From the NCBI GenBank assembly GCA_016931915.1, contig JAFGDU010000154.1, positions 1 through 53,811 on the forward strand: a DNA stretch of 53,811 nucleotides, in the 5' to 3' direction. A model generated the notes under the pieces. The model did no database searches and was not told the origin of the DNA. It saw only the letters and a program-made list of their open reading frames with translations. Position 1 is the first letter of the stretch. Each line of letters opens with the position of its first letter. Below, in pieces: positions 1-8,077 of this stretch. This stretch comes from Actinomycetota bacterium (GTDB taxonomy: Bacteria > Actinomycetota > Geothermincolia > Geothermincolales > RBG-13-55-18). The position numbers were made by a program, and so were the translations under genes.

Positions 1-1401
1 GAGGATATGTGGCTCAAGCTGGGGGAAGCGTCCCGCAATGTCATGGAGGAATCGGCAGCCGGGCCGGGGGATGTGCTGGGTCTGGCGCCCACCAGCATGC
101 GTAATACCACGGTACTTCTCGACCGCGGCGGCCGAGCGCTGTTCGCCACTCCCAACCAGGACGCTCGTGCCCTGGGAGAGGCTCTGGCCTTGGGGGCGGA
201 GCGAGGAAAAGAGGTACTCGAAGCAGGGGGCCACTGGCCCAGCCCGATCTTCATGGGCAGCAGGCTGCTGTGGTTGAAGGAGCATGCTCCGGGGCTGCTG
301 GAGCAGTCGTGGCGGGTGGCGAGCCTTTCCGACTGGGTCGCGTACCGTCTGGCGGGAGAACTCCACGCGGAGAGGTCGCAGGCAGGCGAAACGCTCCTCT
401 TCGATCACGGCGCAAGCGATTGGGACTTCGGACTCATTGCATCGCTTGGACTGCCGGAAGGGATTTTCCCTGCGATGGTGGATGCAGGCGATCGCATCGG
501 TAGCCTTACAGCCGAAGCAGCGGCGCATCTCGGGCTGGCGCCGGGCATACCCGTGGCAGCCGGGGGTGCTGATACCCAGAGCGGATTGCTCGGAGCGGGA
601 TGCGTAAAGGAAGGCGACATAGGAGTGATGGCCGGCACGGGAATGCCAGTCCAACTCGTCGCTGGAGAACTCCTCCTGGATGGCGATGGCCGGCTTTGGA
701 GCGGACGCCATGCAGTGCCGGGACTCTACGTGTTGGAGAGTAACGGCTTGCTCACGGGTAAGGTCCTGGAATGGCTCTCGCTTATTCTGTATCCCGACCG
801 TGATGACCCGGTAGGGCTGTTGTTCGAGGAGAGCGGCGCGTCTGAACCGGGAGGTGCGGGCATCTATTCCACCTTCGGCGCGCGTATATTCGATGCCAGG
901 AGCATCAACATCCTGCTCGGTAATCTGACCATGTCCCACATGGTCACCCCCGACGCCGCGAGCTGCCGCCGCCATATCGCCAGGGCGCTGATCGAGGGGA
1001 TCGCCTATTCGCTCCGTGCCAACCTGGAGCAGGTAATGGAGGTGGCAGGCCTTAAGCCACCGGCTATTACCGTAGCGGGAGGCATGTCCAGGAGCGCCTT
1101 GTGGACGCAGATAGTGAGCGACATCACCGGTAAGCTGGTCAAGGTGCCTTCTACACCGGAGGTCTCGGCGCTGGGCGCGGCTGTCTGTGCGGGGGTGGGG
1201 GCAGGGGTGTTCCGGGACATGGTAGATGGCTCAGGCCAACTGTCCGGCATCATCAGGGAGCATCAGCCCGGAGCCGATGCCGCCAGGTACGAGAGGCTTT
1301 ACACCGGGTGGAGGGACGCGCTTGCATTGCGAGCGGAGGGTGACGAACTCCTCGCTAACCAAATGGCCATGACCATGCTCGAGAGGGAGAACACCCATTA
1401 A
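1..1401 (+). CDS. FGGY-family carbohydrate kinase, 5' truncated by window edge
   Basis: ATP-dependent kinase of the FGGY family, which phosphorylates sugars, polyols or related hydroxy compounds in the cytoplasm. The frame is open to the left edge, and the first residues correspond to about residue 50-60 of a usual ~500-residue member, so the N-terminal phosphate loop lies outside the window. Visible hallmarks are GGADTQSGLLGAGC near residue 190, the nucleotide loop VMAGTGMPVQ, and AGGMSRSALWTQ followed by EVSALGAAVCAG near the C-terminus, which fit FGGY signature 2. The GGADTQ segment recalls xylulose and autoinducer-2 kinases more than glycerol kinase, but the substrate cannot be assigned. 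No gene follows closely on this strand, so it is probably the last gene of its operon. Confidence 0.88.
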   Translation, partial: EDMWLKLGEASRNVMEESAAGPGDVLGLAPTSMRNTTVLLDRGGRALFATPNQDARALGEALALGAERGKEVLEAGGHWPSPIFMGSRLLWLKEHAPGLLEQSWRVASLSDWVAYRLAGELHAERSQAGETLLFDHGASDWDFGLIASLGLPEGIFPAMVDAGDRIGSLTAEAAAHLGLAPGIPVAAGGADTQSGLLGAGCVKEGDIGVMAGTGMPVQLVAGELLLDGDGRLWSGRHAVPGLYVLESNGLLTGKVLEWLSLILYPDRDDPVGLLFEESGASEPGGAGIYSTFGARIFDARSINILLGNLTMSHMVTPDAASCRRHIARALIEGIAYSLRANLEQVMEVAGLKPPAITVAGGMSRSALWTQIVSDITGKLVKVPSTPEVSALGAAVCAGVGAGVFRDMVDGSGQLSGIIREHQPGADAARYERLYTGWRDALALRAEGDELLANQMAMTMLERENTH

Positions 1402-1484
1402 TCCCCCTTGGTCGGTCTCCTGCATCGGAGTGGTATCAGGCAGGCAATTCAGCCGATATATAAGGGCCGCAATAGCCCTGGTTA

Positions 1485-1534
1485 TTGGTGGGCGCTAAGG
1501 TTTTTGGGAGACCTCACTCCACCTATCGTCCTCG
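1485..1534 (-). repeat. Degenerate copy 1 of tRNA-Val 3' end (att-like)
   Basis: TTGGTGGGCGCTAAGG at 1485-1500 matches the complement of the CCA end and acceptor/T-arm side of the tRNA-Val at 3181-3255, with one difference in 15 positions. The rest of the tRNA is absent. Such partial tRNA 3' ends are typical footprints of site-specific integration into tRNA genes. No integrase gene is visible nearby. Confidence 0.5.
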
Positions 1535-1679
1535 TTTGACGGTGATGGTTGTACCGAATGCGCGAGAAGGCCAGATTCTCAACCCGAAGCATGTCTCTCG
1601 AAAAAGGTGGCCTTTTCAAGGCATAACTGTATAAGCTGTTCATTGGCGAAGCCGACAAGCAGATCAATCCCTGGACACG

Positions 1680-1762
1680 GAAAGCCGGGCGTGGAGCCCG
1701 GCTTCTATTGCTTGGTGGGCGTTAAGGCCCTTGGAAGACCTATCCCCACTTATTGTCCTCGA
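1680..1762 (-). repeat. Copy 2 of tRNA-Val 3' end plus its terminator (att-like)
   Basis: About 46 nt (1680-1727) almost repeat 3148-3195, covering the GC hairpin (arms GCCGGGC 1684-1690 and GCCCGGC 1696-1702), the linker TTCTATTGCT and the tRNA 3' end TGGTGGGCGTTAAGG. Similarity stops inside the T-arm side, so this copy cannot form a tRNA. Together with the true tRNA it brackets the fic gene as a direct repeat. Confidence 0.6.
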
Positions 1763-1850
1763 GGTGGCGGTCTGAGTGCTGCACGTGGAAAGTAGACACC
1801 AGATTTAATAAATCATCGCATATAGAGGTGGCCATAATGTAATCAGCTAT

Positions 1851-1887
1851 CCTGCAATAAAGAAGTCAAGATGGCTTATATTGCAGG
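1851..1887. promoter_or_regulatory. Inverted repeat upstream of fic
   Basis: CCTGCAATA (1851-1859) and TATTGCAGG (1879-1887) form perfect 9-bp arms separated by 19 bp, about 70 bp before the fic start. It could be an operator or a leader hairpin. No matching regulator is apparent. Confidence 0.4.
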
Positions 1888-1955
1888 CTACCTCCAATAT
1901 GGAGTATGATTTTAAGGTATATTAAAGGTTCGCAATAGCTGGTGGGAGTAGCAGA

Positions 1956-3104
1956 ATGACCCAGACAAGCACTCGTGCCGGTAGGTATATGACCCAGTTG
2001 CAGGGATATAGAGCGTTTATTCCAGCAACCCTGCCTCCAGATCCTCCCCTACGGATAGACTCAGAGATGCAAGGCTATTTGTCGAGGGCAGACCGTGCGC
2101 TGGGCCGCCTAGACGGTTCTATCCAAACGCTGCCTGACCCTGACCTTTTTGTATTTATGTATGTACGAAAGGAGGCAGTGTTATCTAGCCAGATCGAGGG
2201 GACCCAAAGCTCCCTCGACGATTTGCTAAAGGTTGAGGCCAAGGTTTTCGACCCTAATCGCCCGAATGACGTCGACGAGGTTTTAAATTATGTAAATGCC
2301 ATGAATCATGGGCTTTATAGGCTTGCTGACCTCCCTGTATCGGTACGCCTCATTCGAGAGATCCATGAGCGGCTGCTCAAGGGTGTAAGGGGAGCAGAAA
2401 GGCAGCCGGGGGAACTCCGGAAAACTCAAAATTGGATAGGTCCGAAGGGTGCCACATTGCTCGATGCGGCGTTCATTCCACCCCCACCCGACGAGGTCCC
2501 TGATGCCCTAGCAAAATTCGAGAATTTTATTCATGATGAAGACCAAATGCCGGCTTTGATTAAGATCGGACTTGCACATGCACAGTTTGAAACTATCCAC
2601 CCCTTCCTGGATGGCAATGGACGAATCGGCCGCTTACTTGTAACTTTCTTGCTTTGTGAGCGAGAGATTCTACAAAAGCCCGTCCTTTACTTATCCCACT
2701 ATTTTAGAAGACGGCGATCCCAATATTATGATCTGCTTCAAACAATACGAGATGAAGGAGACTGGGAGTCGTGGATACTGTTTTTTCTTGAAGGGGTTGC
2801 AGATGTTGCAAAAGAAGCAACAGAAACCGCGCGTCAGATAGTGGCTCTGAGGGAAAGCCATCGGAGGCTCATAACGGAAAACTTTGGCCGTGTTGCAGGT
2901 AACGGATTAAAGGTACTGGAGAGCCTATATTCACTTCCAATTGTAACTGTAGGCAAGGTCGCAGCCATCACTGGTGTGAGTTTTTCTGCGGCAAACCAAC
3001 TGGTGAACAGGTTTGTTGAGTTTGAGCTATTATCAGAATTCACTGGACAAGCACGCAACAGACGTTTCCGATACAATCAATACATCGGTCTTTTTGCAGA
3101 CTAG
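1956..3104 (+). CDS. Fic-domain protein AMPylator, autoinhibited class, with C-terminal winged helix
   Basis: Fic proteins transfer AMP (or another phosphate-containing group) from a nucleotide to hydroxyl side chains of target proteins. The core motif HPFLDGNGRIGR is complete at residues 215-226, including the catalytic His215. An inhibitory motif S77-SQI-E81-G82 lies N-terminal to the Fic core, which marks the class with a built-in antitoxin helix, so no separate antitoxin gene is needed. The N-terminus (Fic_N type, with FIPATLPPDPP) and the C-terminal ~90 residues, a probable winged helix for dimerisation or DNA binding, complete a normal 382-residue protein. GGGAG upstream supports the ATG. 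The gene is visibly more A/T-rich than its neighbours and sits between tRNA-Val 3'-end copies, which suggests horizontal acquisition. The target protein is unknown. Confidence 0.88.
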   Translation: MTQTSTRAGRYMTQLQGYRAFIPATLPPDPPLRIDSEMQGYLSRADRALGRLDGSIQTLPDPDLFVFMYVRKEAVLSSQIEGTQSSLDDLLKVEAKVFDPNRPNDVDEVLNYVNAMNHGLYRLADLPVSVRLIREIHERLLKGVRGAERQPGELRKTQNWIGPKGATLLDAAFIPPPPDEVPDALAKFENFIHDEDQMPALIKIGLAHAQFETIHPFLDGNGRIGRLLVTFLLCEREILQKPVLYLSHYFRRRRSQYYDLLQTIRDEGDWESWILFFLEGVADVAKEATETARQIVALRESHRRLITENFGRVAGNGLKVLESLYSLPIVTVGKVAAITGVSFSAANQLVNRFVEFELLSEFTGQARNRRFRYNQYIGLFAD

Positions 3105-3150
3105 ATCCATGATGTTAGCTTGTACCAACATATTATTGGAAGCAAAGGAA

Positions 3151-3169
3151 GCCGGGCAGGGAGCCCGGC
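3151..3169 (-). terminator. Hairpin downstream of tRNA-Val
   Basis: GCCGGGC (3151-3157) and GCCCGGC (3163-3169) form a 7-bp GC-rich stem 11 nt beyond the tRNA 3' end on the minus strand. The following sequence is only weakly T-rich, so termination efficiency is uncertain. The hairpin is duplicated at 1684-1702. Confidence 0.5.
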
Positions 3170-3180
3170 TTCTATTGCTT

Positions 3181-3255
3181 TGGTGGGCGTTAAGGGATTT
3201 GAACCCATGACCTCCTGCTTGTAAGGCAGGCGCTCTCCCGCTGAGCTAAACGCCC
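3181..3255 (-). tRNA. tRNA-Val (anticodon UAC)
   Basis: Read on the minus strand, the 75-nt sequence begins GGGCGTTTAGCTCAG and ends AACGCCCACCA. The acceptor stem GGGCGTT/AACGCCC, a D-arm with AGCTCAG, the anticodon stem CCTGC/GCAGG around loop CTTACAA, and the T-loop TTCAAAT are all present. The anticodon is TAC (plus-strand 3221-3223), which reads valine codons. CCA is encoded. Its 3' end is copied upstream (1680-1727 and about 1485-1500). Confidence 0.97.
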
Positions 3256-3437
3256 TTGCCGATCCTTAATCCGCTCTTAACAGTGCGTGCGTTCTCCGCT
3301 CAAAGTCGATTATCGGCGATTTCCCCTTGTGCTTCAATCATCTTCCGCGCGACCGGCCTCGCGCCGCGCGGCGTGGGCCGTCACGAGCGAGAGCTTCCGG
3401 CGGCACTATCGTCTGCTTCGCCCGCTTACGTTTCGGA

Positions 3438-4127
3438 CTACTCGCCGGCCTCCAGGGCGGAGTTGATAGTGTCGTTAATCCTCTCCACCAGCAGTTTCTG
3501 TTGCTCGTAAGCGAGCCCCTCGTCGAGAAGCCTCATCTCGCTGAGCTGGGCCTTCTCCATCATGGTTCCGATCTCCGCCTTAACATCGCCCAGTTTGCTA
3601 TATGAAGCTGCGAGGGCGGTGAGAATCAGGTTCCTGGTTACGATTTCCGGCTCATATTTCTTTGCCTGCAGGAAGGCATCCCTTGCCTCTTCATACCTCT
3701 CTTCCAGCAGGTACAATTCTCCCAGGCTGTAGTAGAGGTCCGCGGATTCCGGATTGGCCCTGATGCCCTCGAGGTTGAATTCGATAGCCTCCTCCCTCTT
3801 TCCCTGTGCATCGATCGTGCCGACCCCGACATAGTAGGCGCTCACGTAATTGGGGTCCAGGAGAGCGATCAACAGGAAGTAGGGCACCAGTTCGCCCTCC
3901 TCTAAGGCACTGCCGTAGTAGGTATGATGAAGCGTATCGGTCTTGATATAAAGAACGTAGGCCACGTACTGCCTGGCTCCTCCCAGGAGGTCCAGCAGGC
4001 TGGATGCGGATGGGAATCTCTCCAGTTCGGCCTCGTTGGTGCCTGCCGGCGTCTGGTCGAGGCCCCACTGCAGCATCGCCGCCGCCAGCAGTGTGACTAC
4101 GATCAGCACTAAGACCGCCCTTTTCAT
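3438..4127 (-). CDS. Membrane-anchored TPR protein
   Basis: A 229-residue protein with one N-terminal hydrophobic segment (about residues 4-22, AVLVLIVVTLLAAAMLQWGL) and no lipobox, so it is probably anchored with an outward-facing domain. About residues 75-200 contain tetratricopeptide-like helical pairs, for example YYSLGELYLLEERYEEARDA. TPRs scaffold protein contacts, so it may couple the adjacent ABC-2 transporter to a partner. Its ATG overlaps the permease stop codon (ATGA), and GGAGGG sits ten bases upstream, so translation is coupled. It is last in a four-gene minus-strand operon. No enzymatic motif is visible. Confidence 0.75.
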   Translation of the reverse strand: MKRAVLVLIVVTLLAAAMLQWGLDQTPAGTNEAELERFPSASSLLDLLGGARQYVAYVLYIKTDTLHHTYYGSALEEGELVPYFLLIALLDPNYVSAYYVGVGTIDAQGKREEAIEFNLEGIRANPESADLYYSLGELYLLEERYEEARDAFLQAKKYEPEIVTRNLILTALAASYSKLGDVKAEIGTMMEKAQLSEMRLLDEGLAYEQQKLLVERINDTINSALEAGE

Positions 4128-4903
4128 AGATCCCTCCTGGAAAAGAGATAGCTGCCCAGGATGATGAAGGCCGCGGTGAAAGCAACGGCTATGGAGAAGA
4201 GCAGGAACAACTCCAGCGCCCCAACCTCGAAAACCTTTTCGCCATGGGCGATGGTCTCGTTGATGTTGAAGCGTTCCAGGTTAGGCAAAAGGTAATAGAA
4301 AAAGCCGGATACCGCCTTAACGACGGGGTTCTGGCCGGCTTCCGTCATGCCCCGATAGAGAAAATCCCCCTTGACATGACAAAGCACGTAGAAGAGGCCC
4401 GTCAACAGGATCCCTATCACGGGGCTCAAGTAAACCGATACCAGCATGGCTATGGAGATAAGCACCATCGACTCGAACAGAATGGCGAGCAGCGCCTTGG
4501 CCAGGCCGGGGTTGAACACGCCGAACTTTGTCAGGATGAACAGTATCAGTACCACGAAGGAAACGGCCAGGGCGATCGCGACCACGATGACTATCCCGAT
4601 ATATTTGCCCAGGTAGTATTGCCAGCGGCGGACTGGTTTGGAGAGGGTGTTATACAGGGTGCGGCGCCCCAGCTCCCCCTGGATGATGGTCGTGCCCATG
4701 ATAATGGCGAGGAGAAAAGCCATGATGCTGGTCAGCCCCAGTGCGGCTTCGCGCATGAGGTCTATCTGCACCCCCACGTCCGCGCTGGGTAGAAACGGGG
4801 TAAGCAACATGAGGACAACGGCAAAGGCCAGGATGGCATAAAAGACCTTGCGGTGCAGCGCATCCTGCACGACGCTCCAGGTAAAAGCGCCGACCGCTCT
4901 CAT
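4124..4903 (-). CDS. ABC-2 type transporter permease
   Basis: Integral membrane subunit of the ABC exporter whose ATPase is encoded just upstream. About six hydrophobic segments are visible. The first follows a short amphipathic N-terminus (VFYAILAFAVVLMLLTPFL), and the cytoplasmic segment LGRRTLYNTLSKPVRRWQYYLGKY is typical of ABC-2 and NosY-like permeases. I place the start at the ATG at 4903, which overlaps the ATPase stop (ATGA) and has GGAG upstream; an in-frame ATG at 4918 has worse spacing. Length (259 residues) is normal. The substrate is unknown; related systems move polymers or lipids, or serve metal-enzyme maturation. Confidence 0.85.
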   Translation of the reverse strand: MRAVGAFTWSVVQDALHRKVFYAILAFAVVLMLLTPFLPSADVGVQIDLMREAALGLTSIMAFLLAIIMGTTIIQGELGRRTLYNTLSKPVRRWQYYLGKYIGIVIVVAIALAVSFVVLILFILTKFGVFNPGLAKALLAILFESMVLISIAMLVSVYLSPVIGILLTGLFYVLCHVKGDFLYRGMTEAGQNPVVKAVSGFFYYLLPNLERFNINETIAHGEKVFEVGALELFLLFSIAVAFTAAFIILGSYLFSRRDL

Positions 4904-5832
4904 GGCCCCGTCTCCCATCCCTCGTTTCCGACCTGTTCGATGAAGTACTCCTCGAGCGTCATGCGGCGTTGTCTTACCAACTCTATGGCAGCCCCACTCT
5001 CAGTCAGGGTTCTCAAGGCTCCGTTAAGGTCATCCCTGTCCACCACCAGCCTCGTAAGCCGGGCATCCATCCACGACACCGATGCGGGCAATCCCTCGGG
5101 TGGAGACGGCATGGCCTCCTCGAGCACGACCTCGTATTCCTCCCGGGATAGCAACAGATCTTCGAGGCCTCCGGAGGCGACGTTGCGCCCTTTATGGATG
5201 ATGGCTACCCCATCGCACAGCTCCTCTATTTCGGAAAGCTGGTGTGAGCTGATAAGGATGGTTGTCCCGCTATCCCGGAGGCTTGCGAGCAAGTCGCGTA
5301 CCTGTATCTTGCCCAGCGGGTCAAGACCAGAGGATGGTTCGTCGAGGATGAGGAACTCCGGCTCGCTGATAAGCGCCTGTGCCAACCCTATCCTCTGCAG
5401 CATCCCCTTTGAATACTTGTCCATGCTGAGGTCCGTTTCATCCCCCATGCCGACGAGGTTGAGGAGGTAAGATGTCCTGGCCTTTATATCGCCCGGTTGC
5501 ATGCCCGCAAGGCGGCCGTAATAGGAGAGCAGCTTACGCGGGGTGAGATAGAGATCGAAGTACGGCTGTTCGGGGAGGAACCCGACGGACTTCCTTGCGT
5601 TTGCCTTTATTATCTCCTCTCCAAAGAGGCTTATCCTTCCGCTCCGTGGCCGGATGAGGCCTATGATGCACTTCAACGTAGTGGTCTTTCCCGCTCCGTT
5701 CGGACCCAGCAAGCCGATGGTCTTCCCCCGTGGCACCTCCAGGTTCAAACCCGAGAGCGCGGTGCGCCGCGGCTTGCGCCATCCCCCCGGATAATCCTTA
5801 TGGAGATCTTCTATGCCAAGAACCGTATCCAT
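4900..5832 (-). CDS. ABC transporter ATP-binding protein
   Basis: ATPase partner of the downstream ABC-2 permease. Walker A is GPNGAGKTT (about residue 43), the Q-loop region is FLPEQPYFD, the ABC signature is a variant YSKGMLQRIGLAQAL, Walker B is FLILDEPSSGLD, and the H-loop is SSHQLSE. The ~80 residues after the nucleotide-binding domain form the regulatory extension common in ABC-2 ATPases. It is the second gene of the operon, 18 nt after the His-rich protein, and overlaps the permease start. Confidence 0.93.
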   Translation of the reverse strand: MDTVLGIEDLHKDYPGGWRKPRRTALSGLNLEVPRGKTIGLLGPNGAGKTTTLKCIIGLIRPRSGRISLFGEEIIKANARKSVGFLPEQPYFDLYLTPRKLLSYYGRLAGMQPGDIKARTSYLLNLVGMGDETDLSMDKYSKGMLQRIGLAQALISEPEFLILDEPSSGLDPLGKIQVRDLLASLRDSGTTILISSHQLSEIEELCDGVAIIHKGRNVASGGLEDLLLSREEYEVVLEEAMPSPPEGLPASVSWMDARLTRLVVDRDDLNGALRTLTESGAAIELVRQRRMTLEEYFIEQVGNEGWETGP

Positions 5833-5850
5833 ATCACGCCGCTCTCCCGC

Positions 5851-6579
5851 TTACTCCGGTTCCTCGACCATGAGGGTAAGGTCGTCGAACCATGCTCTCC
5901 CCTGGCCGCTGAGGCCGACTTTCACCCACACGCCCGTTGCCTCGGGCGGCACGTAGATAGAGACCGTGCGCAAGGTCCAATCGCTGTCCCCGGCAACCGT
6001 ATCGCTGTATGCTCGATCGAGCACCTGCGCACTGCCGCTTCCCTCCTCTCTCGTCTCGAGCGTTACCTCGAGGTATGCAATGCCCGCCAAGGCCTCCGCT
6101 TTCACGCATCCCTCGAAAACAACTACGTGGTCCAGGGGAAGCTCGTCAAGTCGCATGTACCAACCTGCTTCTTCGATGGTAATGCCGTTGGTGCTTACCG
6201 CCGCGCTGGCAAGGCCGCGGTAGGCAACATCGTCGTCCCGATATACGGCCTCACCCTGTCCCGGCCCGAAACTCGTCCATCCCCATATCTGTTCGCGTGT
6301 ACCCACTTCTAAACCGTGGTTGGGGAAAAGGTTTTTGCCCAGTGGGATATCGCTGGCGAGGTGCCCTTCCTCCTCGGTATGCTCGTGCTCGTGCTCCTCC
6401 TCGCCGGAGTGCACGTGATCGTGCTCATCTTCTTCTTCGTGGCTGGCGTGGCTGTGCACTGACTCGGAGGGAATTCCGACCACGACTTCCCTCCTGACCA
6501 GGTACTGCAGCGGGATCGTCACCGCCAGCACTAATACCATTATCGCCGGAATGGCCGCTTTCCTGATGATTTCACCCAT
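5851..6579 (-). CDS. Single-pass membrane protein with His/Glu-rich linker and beta-sandwich-like domain
   Basis: First gene of the ABC operon. About residues 9-30 form one membrane segment. It is followed by a ~35-residue stretch made almost only of His, Glu and Asp (about residues 40-75), a likely binding site for Zn, Ni, Cu or Co. The rest (about 80-240) begins NLFPNHGLEVG and resembles galactose-binding/CBM-type jelly rolls (GWTSFGPG, Y-RG-A-SA..). I prefer the ATG at 6579 because GGTGAG is then correctly spaced; the in-frame ATG at 6585 abuts the ribosome site. With the ABC-2 pair and TPR protein it may form an envelope assembly or metal-linked system. I do not recognise a named family. 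Confidence 0.72.
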   Translation of the reverse strand: MGEIIRKAAIPAIMVLVLAVTIPLQYLVRREVVVGIPSESVHSHASHEEEDEHDHVHSGEEEHEHEHTEEEGHLASDIPLGKNLFPNHGLEVGTREQIWGWTSFGPGQGEAVYRDDDVAYRGLASAAVSTNGITIEEAGWYMRLDELPLDHVVVFEGCVKAEALAGIAYLEVTLETREEGSGSAQVLDRAYSDTVAGDSDWTLRTVSIYVPPEATGVWVKVGLSGQGRAWFDDLTLMVEEPE

Positions 6580-6857
6580 TTTCATCTCACCGTAAAGATT
6601 TTACATAATCACGCTATAACCTGCACCAACAGGCCTTCCAGGGCCTCTCCGTTCGATATAATAAACGACATATGCTTGTGAATACTTGAGACGAAGTTGG
6701 GCTCGTGTTTGTTGCCTTTTCATGCCTATCGCGCTGCTCTCGTGCGCTCCGATATCGCCGCAAAAAGGCAGAGAGCCCTGCAAAGAGGGGCCCGGTGAAA
6801 ACCCGGTACGCCGTCAGGCAAGGGAACCATACGCAGATACGGATCCGTCTACCTCCG
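6580..6857. other. Intergenic region between two minus-strand operons
   Basis: No gene is supported. It holds the probable promoter of the ABC operon (TATAGC-like -10 near 6625 on minus) and three copies of a short CGTCAGG motif near 6810-6895. The stretch around 6795-6815 looks superficially like part of a cobalamin riboswitch but does not fit the consensus. Confidence 0.4.
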
Positions 6858-7922
6858 TCAGGCATGCAGTTCTACCACCAGCACGCCGTCAGGTAGCATC
6901 TCCCAGCGGTGATCCACGCTCTCGCTTTCGCTGCCCATCTCGTATAGGGCCTTGACCGTTCCCACCATGAAAAGGGGGAGGCAGGCGTTCTCGAGAACGG
7001 CGGCGCAGTGCCTGCGCTCGAAGTCCATGCTCTTCAAGTAGCCCAGACCGCGCAAGGCCACCATCTCCCGGTAGCTGTCCCTACGGGGCAGGATATCTCC
7101 CTTCCCCAGTATCCTGCGGACAAAACGCCTCTGGGCTTCTATGATCGCCTCCGCTATCATCTCCCCCAGCTCAAGCTCGAGATCGTCCAGGACAACCTGG
7201 ATGCTGTCTGGGTTGAAGAACGCCATGCGCCGTCCCGTCCCCGGATCCATTATGGTTCCGTTCTCCACATTCCAGCGGCACCTGGCCACCCTCAGAGGTA
7301 CGCCGCAGGAAGCGCATCTCTCGAGCGCGATATCACCAGGCCTGTACCCGCACGGCTTTCTCCCCAGCCGCTCTCCCAGCGCGATGGGATGCCTGCCGAC
7401 CCGGGAGGTCACCAGATAGGTATGGTCGCCTGTCTGCTCCCAGGACACGTAGAAATCCCGCCCGTCCATGGCCTCCTTGGTACCCAGGCTGTCCCCGCAA
7501 AAGAGAGGGAGCGAGTAGGGGTGTGTAACGCAGACGCTCTGAAAATCGTCCTCGTCTCCCGTGTTCCTGATACCCTCGAGAGCGATGTCACCATAACCGT
7601 AATTGACGGCCATGAGCCTTATGCGCCTGGACAGCGTTTTAGGACCGTAGCGGTTGAGGATCTTGCGCCTGAAAGGGGGGATCTGATTCTCGATGTAGGT
7701 CCTGGTGGCACGGCGCTTGCTCTCGATGATGATATGCTCTATGGGGATCTCTATGAGCTCCTCGATGCCCTCGAAGATCTCGTCGAGGCAGTCGGATTCG
7801 TAAAAGACCAGGCGATGACCGGGGTTCTTCGCGTGGGTGATCACGCCGTTATCGTGCCAGATGACATCCTTGCCGATCCCCCGGGGAACGCCACACTGCC
7901 TGCAGGCCTTTACCCTGTTCAA
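6858..7922 (-). CDS. Uncharacterised duplicated zinc-ribbon protein, paralog A
   Basis: I do not recognise a named family. With the TTG at 7922 as start (preceded directly by the ribosome-site-like GGGAGCGGGGA), the protein has 354 residues and its first CxxC falls at Cys7, exactly as in paralog B (27036-28142). This start also removes the overlap with the upstream gene. It contains two copies of one ~70-residue module: residues 7-77 (CRQCGVP..IW..NG.I....R..F..IEHIIIE..RR) and 203-273 (CASCGVP..RW..NG.I....R..F..IIEAQRR). Each module has a CxxCGxP knuckle followed by a strand-rich part and a long helix ending in RR. A middle region (HPYSLPLFCGD) and a C-terminal region (about 285-352) are also shared with paralog B. 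It is last in the operon with the MetV-like and HdrD-like genes. Metal binding and a sensor or adaptor role are inference. Confidence 0.75.
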   Translation of the reverse strand: MNRVKACRQCGVPRGIGKDVIWHDNGVITHAKNPGHRLVFYESDCLDEIFEGIEELIEIPIEHIIIESKRRATRTYIENQIPPFRRKILNRYGPKTLSRRIRLMAVNYGYGDIALEGIRNTGDEDDFQSVCVTHPYSLPLFCGDSLGTKEAMDGRDFYVSWEQTGDHTYLVTSRVGRHPIALGERLGRKPCGYRPGDIALERCASCGVPLRVARCRWNVENGTIMDPGTGRRMAFFNPDSIQVVLDDLELELGEMIAEAIIEAQRRFVRRILGKGDILPRRDSYREMVALRGLGYLKSMDFERRHCAAVLENACLPLFMVGTVKALYEMGSESESVDHRWEMLPDGVLVVELHA

Positions 7923-8077
7923 ATCCCCGCTCCCGCATCTCGTCCTCAGCCCGATCTGAATGCACTCTATGGCAGTCTGCCTGCGACTACGATCCAGACC
8001 GTCCGTAGTATCTATATCGGTTGTTGTGCCTGAGGTAATAAGCCTCGTGCTCGCAGGCTTTGCGAATCGATGGAAGC

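Larger units (their letters stand above)
1402..1955. other. Gene-free stretch with tRNA 3'-end copies, upstream of fic
   Basis: No convincing coding region is present. The stretch holds two degenerate copies of the 3' end of the tRNA-Val at 3181-3255 (listed separately) and an inverted repeat just upstream of fic. The segments after the two tRNA-like copies (about 1501-1534 and 1731-1762) also resemble each other: both read roughly gGARGACCT...CCAC..ATYGTCCTCG. This suggests a local duplication or two nested insertion events. Confidence 0.6.

Noticed and set aside
6790-6830. Cobalamin-riboswitch-like motif CCGGTGAAAACCCGG
   Set aside because: The neighbouring conserved blocks (GGGAA before, CCCGC.ACTGT after) are absent, and on the plus strand it would face the 3' end of an opposite gene.
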